This document shows, one piece after another, positions 1 through 10,716 of a stretch of DNA of 64,000 nucleotides. The position numbers and the translations under genes were made by a program. Under the pieces are notes generated by a model that worked only from the letters and a program-made list of their open reading frames with translations, made no database searches and was not told the origin of the DNA. How positions within the stretch are numbered: the first letter of the stretch is position 1; each line of letters starts with the position of its first letter. Source of the stretch: Corbicula japonica (taxonomy: Eukaryota > Mollusca > Bivalvia > Venerida > Cyrenidae); the NCBI GenBank assembly GCA_038501625.1, contig JAZAYU010000034.1:2631102-2695101 (forward strand), given 5' to 3'.

Positions 1-355
1 GTCAGTGTTATCGTTTATCGTCTTGAAGTGATGAAACAAATCATTTAAGGAAGCATCCGTTTTATTATTTTTATATCCTCTTAATAATTTCCAAAACTCT
101 CTAGGTTTTCTACTTTTTACGGATTTTAATTTGTTAGCGTTTTTCTTTTTAAATGTTGTAAATGTATTCCGAACATAATTTTCAAATAAAATTGATGTTT
201 GTTTTTCATAAGACAAACTTGTATGTGAGATGAAATATGATGCCAATATACTTTCGTAGAATATTTGACTTGTTGACAAGTTTGCTTGCACAATAATTTC
301 AAATTTATTGAGTTTTAAAGAAAATCGCTGTTTGAGGTAAGTTAAGTTTATCAAT
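1..355 (-). mobile_element. Non-LTR retrotransposon fragment (EN-RT linker region)
   Basis: Read on the minus strand, about 115 codons stay open from roughly 350 down to base 1 and run off the left edge. The part nearest the edge contains KSRKPREFWKLLRGYKN followed by LNDLFHHFKTIND. This matches the linker found between the endonuclease and reverse transcriptase domains of LINE-type ORF2 proteins, where a PREFW(K)LL box precedes a helical segment ending in HF. No catalytic motif is inside the window, so the clade cannot be assigned. It is probably a dead or partial copy. The upstream boundary at ~355 is where the frame stops looking coding. Confidence 0.55.
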
Positions 356-2158
356 AAGTTAATCCCAACATTCCACAATCTTAAGTTTACAGAAAGTTAA
401 AATGTTTAAGTCTATATAAGAGATTATGATTTAAAAAAATTAACATGTATTTTTCAGAGGAGACAACTTTTTGCGCCACAATAACAAGTAATAAAAAGAT
501 AACGGGGTGTTCGGAAAAAGCTGCACTTTATCTTTCATATTCCGACCAATATTAGTTCATAATATACAAGTCCTCTTTTTAAAAAAGTAATAAAGCAAAT
601 TTATAAAAGTATGTTAAAAATACTCTATTTAATAAGATTTATTATATATAAAGAACAAGATCTACGTGATTATGTTCCAACTTTAATTCAATTCATTTTA
701 TCATCTGGCATGAGTTGTGAAGTAGGCGCACAAAAAGGCAGAAATACGACCTTGGAGCAGTGCACTTGAAAATGCTGCTGGCGTAGTGCGGGCTTATCCT
801 ATTAGCAGTAACCAGGCATTTAAGAAGTAAGGCAGTGCATAATAATTACCACAGATTTTTTTAGAAAGTACCGCATGTTTTCTAAGATTTCATATTGATT
901 GCTTGTCTAATGACTATATGAATTTTAAAGGACTTTAGTTGGAATGAGAGTATTGTTTATTAAATTAAGAAAAAATTAGTTAATTAAAAAGTCAGATTAA
1001 TCAATAAAATTTCTTATTGTTCTGTTGCTTTTCTAATGAATTTGTGGCACAGATCTATTGTTTTATGTGTAAAATACCATTGAATAAACAGTTTAGGTGT
1101 TATTTTGTTTAAAATTTCTTTTAAAAAAAGCTATTTTATGTTCGGAAATGCAGGCACATGTGTTCGGATTTAGACATAATGGTCGACAATACCCGAAGAA
1201 CAGTGGGATATGTAAAAGTAAGGTATGTCACGTAATAATATAGTTACAGATACGGGCTTTTCTTTAAAACTTGATTTAAGACATAAATTATCCAAACAAC
1301 GGAAAATATACAGTATTGGCGTATATTACCGAACAGTAAAATTTGTGGCTTAAGTGTTCGGTAATACCCGTCCCCGCTTTTGTGGTATTCGATTCCGAAT
1401 ATTCCGAAGTCTTTCTCGAATTTCTTTAAGTTGTCTTATCATTTCAGTATCATTTCAACTACACAATATGGTTGGATATATTGATCAGCTTTTGCTCAAA
1501 GTTGCTTTTGCCCTGTTATTAGTTCTCATATGAAGGAGCACTTACTGGTCGCCTTGCTGAATAAACTTCAACCCAATTATAACTACACAATTTTGCATTC
1601 AAAACGGATCGAATTGGAAAGAAATTGTACTGTTTATTGGTCTAAATATTGAGTTGCACTCAACCCAGGGCTAGGCGACGTGGGCAGTAATATGCATATC
1701 CATTACTGCCTAAGAGCAAGCAAAATACACAAATAGTAATTTGATGTGATATAATTGGTGTAGAAAGGAGGTCGAGTTAAATTAACGGCGCAAGACGTGG
1801 AAAGCAGAAAGGATCTTGAATCAGATGCTCCGTTTGTTTCACTTCTGTGAAGCTCTAATACTATTTTACATTAAATTGCCTTTTTTCATAAACGGTGAGA
1901 GCAAATGTTCTAACTGCTTCTTTACTTAATATCACTTAAAACCTTTTCGCTTTCACCCCATGATATTCAGACATAAATTGGCTTAAATTGTGTCGGTAAA
2001 AGCATGTCATCTACTAACTTTTTACGTCCCTTTCATGTTATACTAGCCATCTAATGCCCCCAAAAGGCCAAAACTTGGACTATTTAGTGTCAGCTGTTGT
2101 CTGAGCCCGAGTAAGAACATCCGGTTATATATTTAAAGGTAATTAGCCACATAGAAGT
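356..2158. other. AT-rich stretch, no gene seen
   Basis: No exon-like reading frame or recognised repeat is visible on either strand. The phrase GTGTTCGG recurs loosely (near 508, 1160 and 1354), but no repeat unit could be defined. Confidence 0.5.
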
Positions 2159-2167
2159 TGTCATCAT

Positions 2168-2200
<33 letters not shown>

Positions 2201-2234
2201 TACCATCGTCACCAACATCATCACCATCATTATG
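2159..2234. repeat. (ATC)n trinucleotide microsatellite
   Basis: Uninterrupted CAT/ATC triplets at 2170-2200 are flanked by imperfect ones (accatcgtcaccaacatc). Read on the minus strand it gives a poly-Asp stretch, which is an artefact and not a protein. Confidence 0.9.
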
Positions 2235-2845
2235 AAATAGTTTTGCCAGGCCTGGCGGACGTGTTTGGCTACCAGTTTTTGTGTTATTTGAATTATAATA
2301 ACCGAAGAAAATCCTTGGGTTTACCTTCATTTTGGTAAAGATGTTAGATGGATATAATACCAATGTGCACAAGCGAAAACTCACTTAATGATTGTAAGAG
2401 TGATAAACTTTTGTTATTGTAAGACTACGGACTCAGGAACAATGGTAATGACAAGAAATGTTCAAGAAAAGTCACATGACTAGAAATGAACTATGAACAT
2501 GTATATTCTCTCATAGAGAATGCTAAATACAAATTAGTTAGCGTAAAGTACTGCGCCCTTTTCATTTTTTTGAGTTGTTGTAACGAGGAAGACTTGATAA
2601 TAAATTTGATCAAGCATTCACTTCCTATCTTCAAAATGAAAATTGCACGAAAAGTTGCTGTGAACAAAAAGTGACAATTTAACAGAAAGTGTTTTCTCAT
2701 ATAGATGTAAATACAATCCAAAGAACACTGAAAATAGGCAATCAGAATTCCGAGTATGTAGATGATGTAAATATCATTAATTAAGAAAACTTACTTTGAA
2801 GTATTTTGTCAATACATTGAAGCCCTTCTGTAAGGACCCACCTCT

Positions 2846-2981
2846 GGGACTGGAAAAAGTGGGCGGTCTTAATTCCGGGGTAGAAAATAGTGAAAAACTG
2901 CTAAAATGGATATTGAAACAATGGTCTTATTGTCAGGGTGGTCTTAATGTCGGGGTGGATTTTATGAGGGATTTTACTGTA
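2846..2981. mobile_element. Degraded MITE related to the TACAGTAAAACC family
   Basis: The segment ends in GGATTTTACTGTA and contains repeated GGTGGTCTTAATGTCGGGG-type phrases. The better-preserved elements at 10290-10471 and 55433-55763 share the terminal motif and the AAGACCAC phrases. The left terminus is not recognisable. Confidence 0.35.
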
Positions 2982-3543
2982 TGACAATCTGGTTTCGACA
3001 GTTTTATGAGCAATATGCCCTGTTGTTTTCAAGCTTAATTGTTAATGCGCGTCTTTGTGAGGTCGGCTTACCGGTGGAAGCAGTCTAACTAGAATGGGAT
3101 TTGATTACGAACATTATTGGTACGAACGTAACAGTTGAAACAACAACAACAATAAAAACTTGATTAGGGAAAAACCAAAAATAATGAGTCAGACCTGAAC
3201 GTGAAAAAAGAGAATATGTTATTGTTATTGCTTTATAAAACATAAAGCTATTAATTCGTTTAGCTGTCAACGGGAGGCTAACTTTATCTAAAGCTACTGA
3301 ACTGGAAATAACAAGCTTCCGGATAGAATCTTTTCGGATTAAGTAAGTATTTTCCTTATCTGATTTTCAAGTTGAGATTAATATTATGCCGCGTAGATAA
3401 ATATCTGTTGTCGATTAATTTTATGTTACAAAATAAACTAATAAAATATCTGCAGTATTTTAGTAGTTTTCAATCAATAATATAAACAGACATAACAACC
3501 AAACAAGTTATCAAATGAACTTCATAATTTTAATGATTTTATT

Positions 3544-3670
3544 TAACACTTTCCACCATATATATGCATTTTAACGCATGTGCTACCAGTGAAGATCCAG
3601 ATGTGCCGGCTGATCAGGATTTACACTGTTCGCCATGCAATAAAGGTGTATCTATGGAGGAAAGGGTTAA
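3544..3670. mobile_element. Family A (TTAA) MITE, half-length copy
   Basis: Runs from TTAACACTTTCC to GGAAAGGGTTAA and holds only one internal hairpin. The second hairpin of the 242-bp consensus (described at 12211-12453) is deleted. Confidence 0.75.
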
Positions 3671-3920
3671 TGTGCAAGCTTACTAGATTATTAAATTATC
3701 GATTCCAGGACGTTTCGCGCCCAAGTCACTTCCTCACCCTAGTCAATTCGCCCCCAAGTCACTTCCTCCCTAGACAGTTCGCCCCTGGTCACTTTGCTCC
3801 TGGTCATTTCGCCCCCTATTTACTTATAATAGATGAAAAGGGAACTTTGAAAGCCACTGAACACGACAAATATGAAAATAACAATTTTTTAAGATATATT
3901 TTCATTTTTATTTAAACAAA

Positions 3921-4680
3921 TTAACGCACGGTGAAGTCCTCGAATACACATTCATTTCTGATGGATGAAGATGACAGTGATGAATTTTGTGTAGCATCTG
4001 CATCCTATGAAAAAAAAGATGAAAGATAATTTCGAAAATCACCGAACACGCATTTCTATCAAGTGCATAATAGTGTATTATCAATATAAAAAGCTAAATA
4101 TGTTGGTTTATTTTAATGTGTTTTTAATGTTAATAATGACGTAACTAATCATCTTACATACATCTTACATACATCTTACATATAATGTTAATAATGACGT
4201 AACTAATCATCTTACATATGCACTAAAATACTCCTGCTGACTAGTGCTACATGTATCTTTCAAAAAAGAGAATTATGATTTAAAAAAAAATCACAGTTAG
4301 ATTTTAACTTATTATCGAAAGTAAAATTAAGATTTCTTACTACAATGTTTCCAGCATCTTGATCGATATTCGGAAGTTTCTCTGCACAAGACCGGCAGAT
4401 AAATTCCAAATCCTGATTACGGCAGACTGCCTCTGTATAAGTCTTTAAAGAGATTCCTGAAACACAGTCATTCTTTATTTATTATTGAAAACAACAGTTA
4501 ATAAACAACAGAATTTTAAAGTAAAAAACCATTCTAAACCGATATTTCAATATGAAACAAAAATAATTACTAACCTGTCTGACATGTGCGATGCTGCCAT
4601 TTTCAGCAGTTGTCACACAATACCGCATGCTGGCGTGGTCTTACATGCTTATTGCATTTTATACACGGATAAAACACCAT
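3921..4680 (-). pseudogene. Spliced PHD-like zinc-finger ORF inside transposon, one in-frame TGA
   Basis: Three putative exons on the minus strand join in frame: 4680-4575 (ATG start, donor GTTAGT), 4456-4341 (acceptor TTTCAG, donor GTAAGA) and 4004-3921 (acceptor TTTCATAG, stop TAA). The total is 306 nt, or 102 codons. The protein opens MVFYPCIKCNKHVRPRQHAV and continues LCDNC, stop, KWQHRTCQTG. Exon 2 adds ICRSC. The spacing of Cys/His pairs (CxxC, CxxC, WxHxxC, CxxC) is that of a compact PHD/treble-clef finger of the kind seen in invertebrate transposon-derived proteins (family statement from memory). The TGA at 4605-4603 falls where such fingers usually have a charged or polar residue, so a CGA-to-TGA change is the simplest reading. 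No transposase domain follows. It is either a broken gene or a fragment captured by a non-autonomous element. Confidence 0.5.
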
Positions 4681-4773
4681 GGCAAGAGTTAAAAAGTTTT
4701 CTTTATAAATTAAAACAATTTGTGAAAAATTTAATCGAATTAGATATAATAAAACAGTGCCGGTGTGTCTTTT

Positions 4774-4781
4774 CTTATATA
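4774..4781 (-). promoter_or_regulatory. Candidate TATA box of the transposon ORF
   Basis: Minus-strand TATATAAG lies ~94 nt upstream of the ATG at 4680, in a suitable position for a short 5' UTR. Chance occurrence in this AT-rich element cannot be excluded. Confidence 0.3.
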
Positions 4782-6268
4782 CCCCTCAGTTCGGTGCAGA
4801 CTACATCTGGAAATCAGTATGTGGTCAAAAACTCGGAAGTCCGAGTCAGATGCCACCAACATACAAACTTCCCGTTGATTAATAAGCTCATGCTGGTAAT
4901 TTGAAATTAACTGTCAAAACTCAAGATTTTTATTTTGTTGCAACTAAAATTCCATTCATTCATCTGGGTGTACGTGTTTTGGTGCCATCTCTGTTACTTT
5001 AAATAATAAGTTATATTTTTTGTTTAACTATATTTTATTTGCCATAATATTAAAAAAGGTTCGGGCAACAAGTGATTACCACGTTATTAACAGTCCTCAC
5101 CAATAAATAAAATAATATCATATAGTGGCTAATGAAATTTTACATAGAGTTAAATTAAAGTGTTATGTAACAAGACAAGTTTTGTTGTTCTGTATATCCA
5201 TGTCCATGTCAGTTAGACATTTCAAATAAAATAATCAAGTATCCGCTCGTCCGCGAATAGGTAACATCTGTAAATTTGAATATACGCATTTAATTTAGGT
5301 TAAATCGCTTAGAGTTTTTGATATATTTTAAAACTGCTTTAAATATTAATGTATTTTGCTTAAAAGATAAGTTTGTTCGAACTTGTAATAAGGTTAGCAT
5401 GTTCAGCAGATGAAATTGTCTTACAGCATGAAACATTTTTATTCTTTGTGTTTGAAATAGAGTACATCTTAAGAAGAAATGTTCAGCATTATATTTTCAT
5501 ATTACATTTTTTTGTATAGTAACACAAAAATATCGCTTATGTTATGCTTTTTTCTAGTAACTTTTATTTGCAAATCTATACTTCGACGAATATGTATTTT
5601 ATTTCGTTCTGTTTTTTTTTATACAATTAATTTCAAAGTGAAGTAACGTTTTGCAAATAGTTCTAATGTTTCTAAGTAAATTATTTCTGCAGCATTATTA
5701 TTATTATAAGAACACCTGCTCTACTACTGAAATATTCAAAGAATCTTCATAAACCATTTCCCAATCCCATGTCACTTAATTTATCGCTTAGCACTTTGAT
5801 TCTTTCCATTAACTTTTTACAAATTGATACTTCGACTTAAATGTATTTTATTCCGCTCTGTTCTTTTGTATACAATTATTAATTTCAATTGCAGCCATGC
5901 ACGAAAAATATCTATTGCAAATAGTTCTTATGTTTCTAATTAAAATTAAATGATTATTGCATCATTATGAATATAAGGGTGTCAGCTCTACTTCTGCAAT
6001 TTTGAAAATCTAGAGCATTTTTATTGGTTCAAACATTTGAATTAGTCTAAGTTTAAAAGCTGAATTTTCGTTGAGACTTAACAGCTTAAACAAAAGCAAA
6101 TTTTTTGTAAAATAAGAATAAATGCGGCACAATTTTGGTGGAATATATATGCTTTGCTTATAAAAATTCTGTGGACAGTTCGCTCCCAAATTGGGTGCGA
6201 AATGATTAAGGACGAACTGACTAGGGAGGAACTGTCTTGGGGGCGAAACGTCCGTCGACCAAATTATC

Positions 6269-7035
6269 TTGCTTTACAATTTTGGATTCACGATCTTTGG
6301 ACTGTCTGTAGATAGAAAACCTTAATTTGCATTATTTTTTTTAGTTTTGTGATGAGAGATAAAATTAATTTCCAAATAACACTTTCTGTTCTATTTTTCC
6401 ATTCAGTACAGTAGTAACCATCTGGCTGAAGGTGACATATTAATCATAACAAAAGAACTTGAATTTCTATATTGTCATTTTAAAATGAGTGTTGCCACTT
6501 TTTGTGCAATACAGAGTTAACAAAGGTTTTCCTCATCTTGTGAACACGTTTTATTTGATGGAATATAAGTTTCACACAATCACCGAAAAAAAGCATGTTC
6601 CAGAGGTCTCAAATTTGCACATTTTTATAATAGACAATTGAAGCAGTGTTTCCTTGGGTGGTTTGTTAAGCCCCCACAAAGTGGGCGGCATATAGAGTTG
6701 CACTTGTGTGTACGTATGTACTTCTCCAGAAACTTGTGGCATCAACTCCTCATTAACTACCTGGCAGATTTATTTCAAACTAGCATAGATGATCAAGCAA
6801 GATGTGTAGATGATGGTAAAGAAAAGATTTTTCCCTTTGACTATTTTTACCAGAGTTATGGCCCATTGTTACAAATGTTGTAGCAGTGGGGGTATCAGTG
6901 TCCCTAGGACACAGTCTAGTTTTTTCAAGTCAGATTATCTAACTATAAAACCATGTTTTAGAAGTAAATTAGCGGACCAGACAACATTCACAGATTATTT
7001 GTGATGAACCATATTTTCTAACTGTTTTCACTACA
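6269..7035. other. No gene; possible old dispersed repeat
   Basis: No coding signal. The 6650-6890 part has a more complex composition and ends with ACCAGAGTTATGGCCC, a phrase of the type found in long mollusc dispersed repeats (impression from memory). It has no copy elsewhere in this window. Confidence 0.35.
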
Positions 7036-7163
7036 GTGCCCAAGGTTATAAAACTGAGCATGGAAACCAGTCTCAAATCTCAAGCATCTGATTGGCTGAA
7101 ATGGCGACCAGCTTGAGATTTGAGACTGGTTTCTAATCTTAGTTTTATAACCTTCAACCCAGG
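7036..7163. mobile_element. Family B palindromic MITE abutting the MARVEL start codon
   Basis: Starts GTGCCCAAGGTTATAAAACT and ends ATAACCTTCAACCCAGG. The right arm has lost the block containing its CCAAT box, so the palindrome is now asymmetric. The element ends 11 bases before the ATG of the MARVEL gene, so it is either 5' UTR or the end of an upstream intron. Confidence 0.85.
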
Positions 7164-7173
7164 TTAAGAAAGG

Positions 7174-10100
7174 ATGTCTGAGAACCTAAGGACAGTGGCT
7201 CTCGATGATGATGCCTGGGATGATAATCCACCACCCTACTCCTCCACAACTGTGGAAGATCCCGATGCAGAGCCCAGGACAGGCTTCAACAAGCAATATC
7301 TTTTTTCAGTGCAAGGAGCACTTAAATTAATTGAAATAGTAAGTATGACATGAAAATTTACTCAGTTCAGTGAAGTCACTTGCTTTAGATGAGAGTCTCC
7401 AATTTTTCTCAGAATTTGGGCAGTCTGACATCAAACAATAAAATTGCATCACTTTTCTTGTGTTCCTTCTTTTGTCTTTCTTGATTTTCAAAATCCTCTC
7501 TTTTTCAAAATAAATACCCGGTGTGGGCATCAGAGAAGGTTGCCATACAATGCAAATCTCTTCATATGTATATACCGGTACATGTACATGTAGCATGAAA
7601 TTTTCAGGTCAACAGTTGTCTTGGTTACCTTGCAAACCTGAAATACATGTAGAGTGTTGAATTTTGTATATCAAGTTTTAAATTATACAGCTGTTATTGT
7701 TCACTCTTTAAGAAATAAGCATGTTTTATGTCACTTTTGCAAAGTTTGATCAGGGTATTTAGTGTTTTCGATTCATTAAAAAAATGTAGAGTTCAGTCAG
7801 TGTCTACAGTGTTAACTAATAATTCATTTTATAAATTTATTAAGAACACATAACAATTAATGGTCTGGCTTCAATATTGAAAGAAATTTCAGACCTTTAG
7901 ATTACTAAAAGTTTAATCTTCTTGCAAGATATAAAAACTTAAACATAAATTTTACAGTAAGAAACAAATGACAAATCTTATCCTAACCAAACTTATTGCT
8001 TCATCCTTTCAGTGGAAAAAAAAATTTAAATGCAGTAAAAGAAAGCTATTTTGCACAGACTTGATTTTGCAAAAATTCTATGTTTTGGTAAAGATTAAAT
8101 ATTAAATAAACAATGTTGCTGACAGAGTTATTCTCTACTTTGCAGATGCACGGATTTATACAGTTAAGTGTTTGTTTTCCCAGTGTTGGTTACCTGATTA
8201 TGTCATAGGTGCAGTTTAACTCTTTAATCCATATAATAATATGCATTTTTATGCATGTGTGACCAGTGTAGATCCAGATCAGCCAGCATGATCAGCCTGT
8301 GTCAAATTTGGGTCAGAAATAACCTAACAAATCATAAAGCAAACCATGCAGATCCTGATCAGATGGCACAGATGTGCTGGCTGATCTGGATCTACACTGT
8401 TCGCCCATGCAATAAAGGTGTATCTATGGAGGAAAGGGTTAATTGTCTCTTTCCTCAAGTTAGGGAAGTTGAAGTTTATCGTCTGTTTTATTTACATGTG
8501 CAGGAATTGAGATCATTGATCACATACAGTTTATTGTCTGTTTTATCTGAGTTGGGACTGATAAAGTTCATTGTCTGTTTTACAGATGCAGGCATTGAAA
8601 AGGTTTATTGTCTGTTTTACCAGTGTTGGGACTGATGAAGTTGATTGTCTGTTTTACAGATGCAGGCATTGAAAAGGTTGTCTGTTTTACAGATGCAGGC
8701 ATTGAAAAGGTTTATTGTCTGTTTTACCAGTGTTGGGACTGATGAAGTTGATTGTCTATTTTACAGGTACTGGGATTGATAGGGTTCATAGCATGTCTTG
8801 CAGCCGGATTCATAGGCTCAGGGTTTGTTTCATGGACAACAATCAGTGGGTTTATAACCACAACAGTCATATTCCTCCTTGTTGCCTTTAGAGTTTACCA
8901 TCGAATTCCAGGCCTTTGGGCTACATATGTAAGTAAATGTATTATTATATTTTTATTTTTTGAACTGAAATTTTGTTTTCTAAAGATCTAAATGGTACAT
9001 ACAGCAATGAAGCTTTAACAAAAGGTGTGAATTAAAGTAAAGCAACACGAAGGCGTGATTAACTAAGAACAGTGTTCTGTCAATTAAACTATCCAGCTAC
9101 TTCTCAAAAGAACTATCAGTCACCGCCCCACGCATTTGATGTTTTGGTTGCATTCCAAAATCTAACTGAAATCAAAATTTGTAGTATCTAAGCCCTTCAT
9201 TGAGGAGTGAAAGTAGCCAAAGGTTTTAGCCAGATACAACTTTATTGATGCTGCGAAATGTTTGAATGTTTTTGTTATATGTAAATAATAAAATACATGT
9301 ACAGATTTTTATTCAATGCAACACCGCCCTAAGATAATAAAACTGAGATTGGAGCATCTGATTGGCTGAAATGGCAACCAGTTTATGATTACATTGTCTT
9401 TTTCAGGAGCTCGTATATCTGTTGATCTATACATTGAAATACTTCATCAGTGCCATAATAGCTGCTGTTGGAGCTGCGCTCTCCCCTAGTATTGTAGCAG
9501 CATGTGTAAGTCTCAGAAAACATATTTCTTAACATTCTATTAATGATCTAAAAGTTATCATCTGTAATTGCTGGACTGCATAACCCATCCCATGGAGAAC
9601 ATATCCATTTAGTAAGGGATTAAAAATTGTCAACAAATAAAGGTTTTTGACAGACTTTAAGGACATTTTGGTTGTCAGATTGATTCAGTGATGTAAATAC
9701 TTTGAGCATTTTGAAAGTAGTTATTTTATAAATAAATAATAATATTTATTATAAATAAAATTGTGTCAGTGTAATTTGAATGGCAGTTGGATTACCCTTT
9801 ACTCTATATCTACGATTTTTTGCGCATGTGGGACATCCCTGCCATCTGATCAGGTTCTGCACAGTTGGATTTTTGGTCAGAAATAACCTGATAAATCAAA
9901 ACAGTGCAGATCCTGATCAGATTGCACAAATGTGTGGACTCATCTGGATCTACACTGTTTGCAATAAAATGTGTATAAATGGAGGAAAGGGTTAAGGGAT
10001 AGTTATTGTAAAATATAACCAGAAATATGAATCTAATTTCAGGTAATCTGCGCAGTTGCCTTTGGAATATATCTGTTAGATACCATAATGGCTTACAGGA

Positions 10101-10198
10101 GACTGAAAACTGAGAGGGAGGAGCAAGCAAGAAAAAGAACCACGGGAGAAGGCGGGGCCAACAGAAGATCTGAGACCTCTTTCTGCATCATCTTCTAA
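7174..10198 (+). CDS. MARVEL-domain tetraspan protein, CMTM-like (complete, 4 exons)
   Basis: The exons are 7174-7338, 8767-8928, 9407-9505 and 10043-10198. All introns are phase 0 with GTAAGT/GTAAGT/GTAAGT donors and TTTACAG/TTTCAG/TTTCAG acceptors, giving 193 residues. Residues 1-45 are acidic and polar with a PPPY motif (19-22), a WW-domain/NEDD4-type docking site by family knowledge. Four hydrophobic spans follow: ~50-72 (across the exon 1/2 boundary), ~80-100, ~112-133 and ~137-160. The RIP after span 2 and the helix spacing resemble CMTM-type MARVEL proteins, which sit in vesicle and plasma membranes and affect trafficking. The tail is basic (RRLKTEREEQARKR) and ends SFCIIF. Cys-Ile-Ile-Phe at the extreme C-terminus is a CaaX-like box, which for X=Phe would suggest geranylgeranylation (inference). 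The start is the first ATG after a MITE, and an upstream non-coding exon is possible. Plasmolipin-like MARVEL proteins are the alternative assignment. Confidence 0.85.
8217..8442. mobile_element. Family A (TTAA) MITE in intron 1 of the MARVEL gene
   Basis: From TTTAACTCTTTAATCC to GGAGGAAAGGGTTAA, with both internal hairpins recognisable (GATCCAGATCAGCC and GATCCTGATCAGAT). Confidence 0.85.
8446..8766 (+). repeat. 37-bp tandem array duplicating the exon 2 splice acceptor
   Basis: Units begin GTCTGTTTTAC and alternate between two subtypes. One continues AGATGCAGGCATTGAAAAGG and the other CAGTGTTGGGACTGATGAAG; each is 37 bp, with one shortened copy. The last unit is the real 3' splice site: GTCTATTTTACAG joined to exon 2, whose first bases (GTACTGGGATTGATAGGG) are themselves homologous to the repeat. 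The array is therefore a run of at least five decoy pyrimidine-AG acceptors immediately upstream of the working one. Confidence 0.88.
9333..9388. mobile_element. Family B half-copy upstream of exon 3
   Basis: ATAATAAAACTGAGATTGG followed by GCATCTGATTGGCTGAAATG: a single arm of the palindrome, with a CCAAT box. It ends ~18 bp before the exon 3 acceptor. Confidence 0.7.
9792..9995. mobile_element. Family A (TTAA) MITE in intron 3 of the MARVEL gene
   Basis: TTACCCTTTACTC to GGAGGAAAGGGTTAA. The internal hairpins are partly eroded (CATCTGATCAGGTTCTGCAC and GATCCTGATCAGATTGC). Confidence 0.8.
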
Positions 10199-10289
10199 AT
10201 TTACCTCTCGGAGAGCAAACTCTGTTTTCTAAAGACAGGAGACAAAACTCTAAATGTGAAAAATAATCTCTAAAGAGATAACTTAGATA

Positions 10290-10471
10290 TACAGTAAAAC
10301 CCCTCATTATGAACAGCTCAAAATTAAGTCAACTTCAATAATAAGACCACAATTTACATGTCCCTTTTGACAGTTTTGAACTATTGTCTATCCTGTTATA
10401 AAGACCACTGCACTATTTGGACCACTTTTGTCGGGTCCCAGAAGTCGTCTTTATAGAAGGGTTTTACTGTA
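10290..10471. mobile_element. 182-bp MITE with TA-flanked CAGTAAAACCC termini
   Basis: Left TACAGTAAAACCC and right GGGTTTTACTGTA are a perfect 13-bp inverted pair if the TA is counted. This is the layout of mariner/Tc1-type elements that duplicate TA. It lies ~90 bp after the MARVEL stop codon and so may be part of its 3' UTR. Confidence 0.75.
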
Positions 10472-10518
10472 CATGAATTAAGTATCAAAACTACAATTTA
10501 ATATTTCATTTTATTACT

Positions 10519-10716
10519 TTAACCCTTTCCTCCATCTGTAAGCATTTTACGCATGTGTGACCAGTGTAGATCCAGATCAGCCGGCACATCCATGCCGTCT
10601 GATCAGGATCTGCACTGGTCGCATTTTGGTCAGAAATAACCTTACCAATCAAAAAGTGAATAGTTTAGATCCTGATCAGACGGCAATATAGGTGTATCTA
10701 TTGAGGAAAGGGTTAA
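10519..10716. mobile_element. Family A (TTAA) MITE
   Basis: TTTAACCCTTTCCTCC to GAGGAAAGGGTTAA. The first hairpin is intact and the second is shortened by a deletion after CCTGATCAGACGGCA. Confidence 0.85.

Larger units (their letters stand above)
3701..6260. mobile_element. 2.56-kb DNA transposon with TIRs and 8-bp TSD
   Basis: The left end reads GATTCCAGGACGTTTCGCGC. The right end, reverse complemented, reads GGTCGACGGACGTTTCGCCC. They align without gaps, and both run on into subterminal blocks of CCCAAG, CCTAG and CAGTTCG motifs (left to ~3815, right from ~6175). The direct repeat AAATTATC sits immediately outside both ends (3693-3700 and 6261-6268), an 8-bp target site duplication. The interior is very AT-rich and carries a minus-strand spliced zinc-finger ORF (3921-4680). 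A short local duplication of TAATAATGACGTAACTAATC lies at ~4131 and ~4191. The 8-bp duplication fits hAT- or P-like groups and is one short of typical MULEs. No transposase core was recognised, so the class is open. Confidence 0.72.

Noticed and set aside
2133..2384. Asp-rich ORF on the minus strand
   Set aside because: Produced by the (ATC)n microsatellite.
4603..4605. TGA read as selenocysteine
   Set aside because: The position is not a redox Cys in the finger pattern and no SECIS-like structure was seen. A point mutation is simpler.
4485..4904. 139-codon plus-strand ORF
   Set aside because: It is the complement of the minus-strand finger ORF and its upstream region. The Cys/His pattern and splice signals are on the minus strand.
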